Part shown: piece by piece, positions 35,260 through 36,888 of the stretch
How positions within the stretch are numbered: the first letter of the stretch is position 1
Layout: every line of letters begins with the position of its first letter
Source of the DNA: Clostridiales bacterium
GTDB taxonomy: Bacteria; Bacillota; Clostridia; Lachnospirales; Lachnospiraceae
DNA length: 36,888 nucleotides
Reading direction: 5' to 3'
NCBI GenBank assembly: GCA_012523775.1
Contig: JAAYTK010000045.1
Location: 1 to 36,888 of the forward strand
Program-made: the position numbers and the translations under genes
The notes under the pieces: model-generated
Seen by the model: the letters and a program-made list of their open reading frames with translations, nothing else
What the model was told of the DNA's origin: nothing
The model's database searches: none

Positions 35260-35817
35260 TTACTTACCGTTGACCAGTCTATAGATTGAATTGTCTCTGG
35301 TTAAAATATTCTCACAAATCATTTCCCTTCTTAAGGTACAAAAATCATCGTGGAAATCTGCAATAATAATATTAACCTCCCGCTCGGTATACATCTTATC
35401 CGGTTCAAATGCCTTAGCTATTTCCTCTAATATTATCCGTCTTTTCTTCCTTTGTGCCGGAATATTCTTTAGCTTACCATATTCAAAGAAGTTCTCTATA
35501 ACCTTCTTCCTGTAATTGTCCTCCCGCTGTCTCTGAAGCTCGGCTTCTGAGGACTTCTCCTTAATTATATCAAGAATAGAGGATTTAAAAACCTCCTCAT
35601 TAATACTGTATATGCTGTAATACTGCTCCTTTCTTGATGCCACCGCACCGACATCCTCAAGCTTTTTTAAATGAAACGATATGGTTGAAGGAGCAAGATT
35701 CAACCTTTGTGCCAATAGTTCCACATACATATCCTCATTGATTAATGACTTGAGTATCTGAAGTCTGGACTTATCAGAAAGACATTTAAATAATTTGACA
35801 ACATTATCTTCAGTCAT
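35260..35817 (-). CDS. ArsR-family regulator with C-terminal DUF2087 domain
   Basis: 185 residues. Residues about 5-75 form an ArsR/SmtB winged helix with recognition helix LAPSTISFHLKKLEDVGAV; no CxC metal-binding pair is seen, so it is probably not a metal sensor of the classic type. Residues about 115-183 (RKKRRIILEEIAKAF...EREVNIIIADFHDDFCTLRREMI) match DUF2087, often fused to such HTHs. Its ATG lies 3 bp after the upstream gene's stop and its GGGAGG site is inside that gene, so the two are translationally coupled. The signal is not known. Confidence 0.85.
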   Translation of the reverse strand: MTEDNVVKLFKCLSDKSRLQILKSLINEDMYVELLAQRLNLAPSTISFHLKKLEDVGAVASRKEQYYSIYSINEEVFKSSILDIIKEKSSEAELQRQREDNYRKKVIENFFEYGKLKNIPAQRKKRRIILEEIAKAFEPDKMYTEREVNIIIADFHDDFCTLRREMICENILTRDNSIYRLVNGK

Positions 35818-35820
35818 ATG

Positions 35821-36210
35821 CTACCTCCCAAACCCATCAAACATAGCTATGAATCTTTCCTTAAGCTCCATAGCAGCAGCCAGCTTATTTTCTTCAATAA
35901 CCTGTTTCGTAATATCACCATGCTCTTTGGCTTTATCAAGCGCCACTTTCCAGTTGGTAGGGATAGTATCGAAACGATGCAGATATTCGTTATAAATACC
36001 AATATCCTTATTGTTTCCCAAATCCTTTCCTTCAAGCTGCTTAATATCATTTAAAAAAAGTGTTCTGAATATCTCATAGATATTAGCTTTAATTTTCTCC
36101 AAATCGGCTTCGTCCTTGCGGTCATCCGCTTTATACTGTTCGCCAATCTTATTATGCTCGGCAATGCGATCGTCAATATACGCAAGGTATTTCTCTTCCA
36201 AAACTCTCAT
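35821..36210 (-). CDS. Unknown helical protein, first gene of the ArsR-PrdX operon
   Basis: 129 residues; I do not recognise it. The sequence is charged and predicted largely helical (KYLAYIDDRIAEHNKIGEQYKADDRKDEADLEKIKANIYEIF gives the flavour in shorter pieces, rich in Glu/Lys/Asp), with a central NEYLHRFDTIPTNWKVALDKA and no signal peptide, membrane segment or Cys. It starts after GAGGAGG and is followed by the ArsR gene 3 bp later. A consensus promoter lies about 45 bp upstream. Because it is the operon's first gene, it is probably controlled by the ArsR protein. Confidence 0.75.
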   Translation of the reverse strand: MRVLEEKYLAYIDDRIAEHNKIGEQYKADDRKDEADLEKIKANIYEIFRTLFLNDIKQLEGKDLGNNKDIGIYNEYLHRFDTIPTNWKVALDKAKEHGDITKQVIEENKLAAAMELKERFIAMFDGFGR

Positions 36211-36252
36211 GGTTCTTTAATTCCTCCTCTAATTAAATTGATTCACAGCATT

Positions 36253-36281
36253 AGCATATCATTGAAATTAATATATGTCAA
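36253..36281 (-). promoter_or_regulatory. Promoter of the ArsR-PrdX operon
   Basis: On the minus strand TTGACA (36276-36281), 17-bp spacer, TATGCT (36253-36258), about 45 bp before the first gene. Confidence 0.75.
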
Positions 36282-36390
36282 TCTGTTTTTATATTTATCT
36301 AATTACATTTTATCTGCAATTAGAATCAATAGCAAGCAAAGGTAATCAAAATATCGGAAAAGGCAACTTATATCATCGGTGTTTTAGAGA

Positions 36391-36430
36391 TAAAAAAACG
36401 GAAACCCCTTATTTCTTAAGGAGTTTCCAC
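36391..36430 (-). terminator. Terminator of the SPASM gene
   Basis: On the minus strand GGAAACTCCTT / AAGGGGTTTCC (36418-36428 and 36400-36410, one mismatch) followed by GTTTTTTT: a strong Rho-independent terminator about 50 bp after the stop. Confidence 0.88.
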
Positions 36431-36477
36431 ATATTCATACTAATACATTCGGCGGACTTGAACCATTCTAATATCCA

Positions 36478-36888
36478 TTACGCTTTTTCTTTTATAGAAT
36501 CATTTAACATTTTTTTAAGCAAAGGATTTATGCTATTATTTTGGGATTTAGAGGATAAAGCATTGTTTATGAAATCATTAATATGTTTATATAGACTTAC
36601 CAATATCCTACAACTCAATCCCTCATTATTTTCAATTCCATTTTCGTTCATTGCAGTGTTATTACACCCACCGTTGCAGAAATGATAAATTTCACATGCC
36701 TTACATTTTTCCCTTCTTATTATCGCTTTGCTCAATAAATTCATGAAACCAGCCGACTCAAACGCATCACCAATGCTGGAATAATCATAAACATTTCCGT
36801 AGCTATACTCTGCCGGAAAATAACGATTACAAGGGCCTATTTCACCATTATAACGAATTCCAATCCAACGACCCATACATGAAGTATA
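36478..36888 (-). CDS. Radical SAM/SPASM protein, 3' end only
   Basis: The last 136 codons of a gene that enters from the right edge. The reading frame stays open to the last base. The seven-cysteine SPASM pattern is complete: C (36877-36879)-x10-G-x4-C, then C-x2-C-x5-C-x3-C (KCKACEIYHFCNGGC) and a final Cys (LSCRIL). This domain holds auxiliary Fe-S clusters in enzymes that modify peptides or other enzymes, such as sactionine maturases and anaerobic sulfatase-maturing enzymes. The radical SAM core (CxxxCxxC) must lie outside the window. A Ser/Asn/Lys-rich tail ends the protein. A strong terminator follows. Confidence 0.85.
   Translation of the reverse strand, partial: YTSCMGRWIGIRYNGEIGPCNRYFPAEYSYGNVYDYSSIGDAFESAGFMNLLSKAIIRREKCKACEIYHFCNGGCNNTAMNENGIENNEGLSCRILVSLYKHINDFINNALSSKSQNNSINPLLKKMLNDSIKEKA

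Noticed and set aside
36275-36685. 136-codon open frame on the plus strand as a gene
   Set aside because: It lies antisense to the SPASM gene and its terminator, has no ribosome-binding site and no recognisable domain.

Overview
The window looks like chromosome from a low-GC, spore-forming Clostridia, most likely Lachnospiraceae. This is inferred from the cotJ spore-coat operon, AT-rich housekeeping promoters of the TTGACA/TATAAT type, strong AGGAGG ribosome-binding sites, a T-box leader on serS, an adenosylcobalamin-dependent ribonucleotide reductase and a Trk potassium system. I cannot name the species. No rRNA, tRNA, CRISPR array, transposase or phage gene is visible. Most of the window reads as ordinary, densely packed core genome.

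Left part (1-8.1 kb): a short tandem repeat at the very edge, then the cotJA-cotJB-cotJC spore-coat operon (minus). Divergent from it are a diacylglycerol-kinase-like lipid kinase and a VanZ-family membrane protein that overlap by one base (plus). Then come an XPD/DinG-type helicase with a Cas4-like nuclease domain (minus), a DUF1292 protein with a Cys/His-rich N-terminus (plus), and a UvrD-type helicase (minus).

Middle (8.1-22.4 kb, all minus): a zinc-ribbon membrane protein with gltX. Next is a four-gene cassette: MacB-type ABC ATPase, an 800-residue surface protein made of CARDB/NEW3-like repeats, a small acidic single-pass protein and an FtsX/MacB permease. Then a cytidylate-kinase-like protein with an AI-2E-family transporter, and a MoxR / DUF58 / transglutaminase operon.

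Right part (22.5-36.9 kb): a membrane-anchored parvulin-like foldase, a 49-residue Asn/Lys-rich peptide, trkA-trkH, a DUF3298 protein, and a ribbon-helix-helix regulator whose strong promoter is followed at once by a perfect 40-bp palindrome. After these come nrdJ, whose promoter carries NrdR-like boxes, serS behind a serine T-box, a CotH-kinase lipoprotein, and a three-gene operon (unknown helical protein, ArsR-DUF2087 regulator, PrdX-type prolyl-tRNA deacylase). The 3' end of a radical SAM/SPASM gene runs off the right edge.

The best leads for something less described are the four-gene ABC/CARDB cassette, the regulator with its palindromic operator, the ArsR-PrdX operon with its unknown first gene, and the truncated SPASM enzyme, which may belong to a peptide-modification locus just outside the window.
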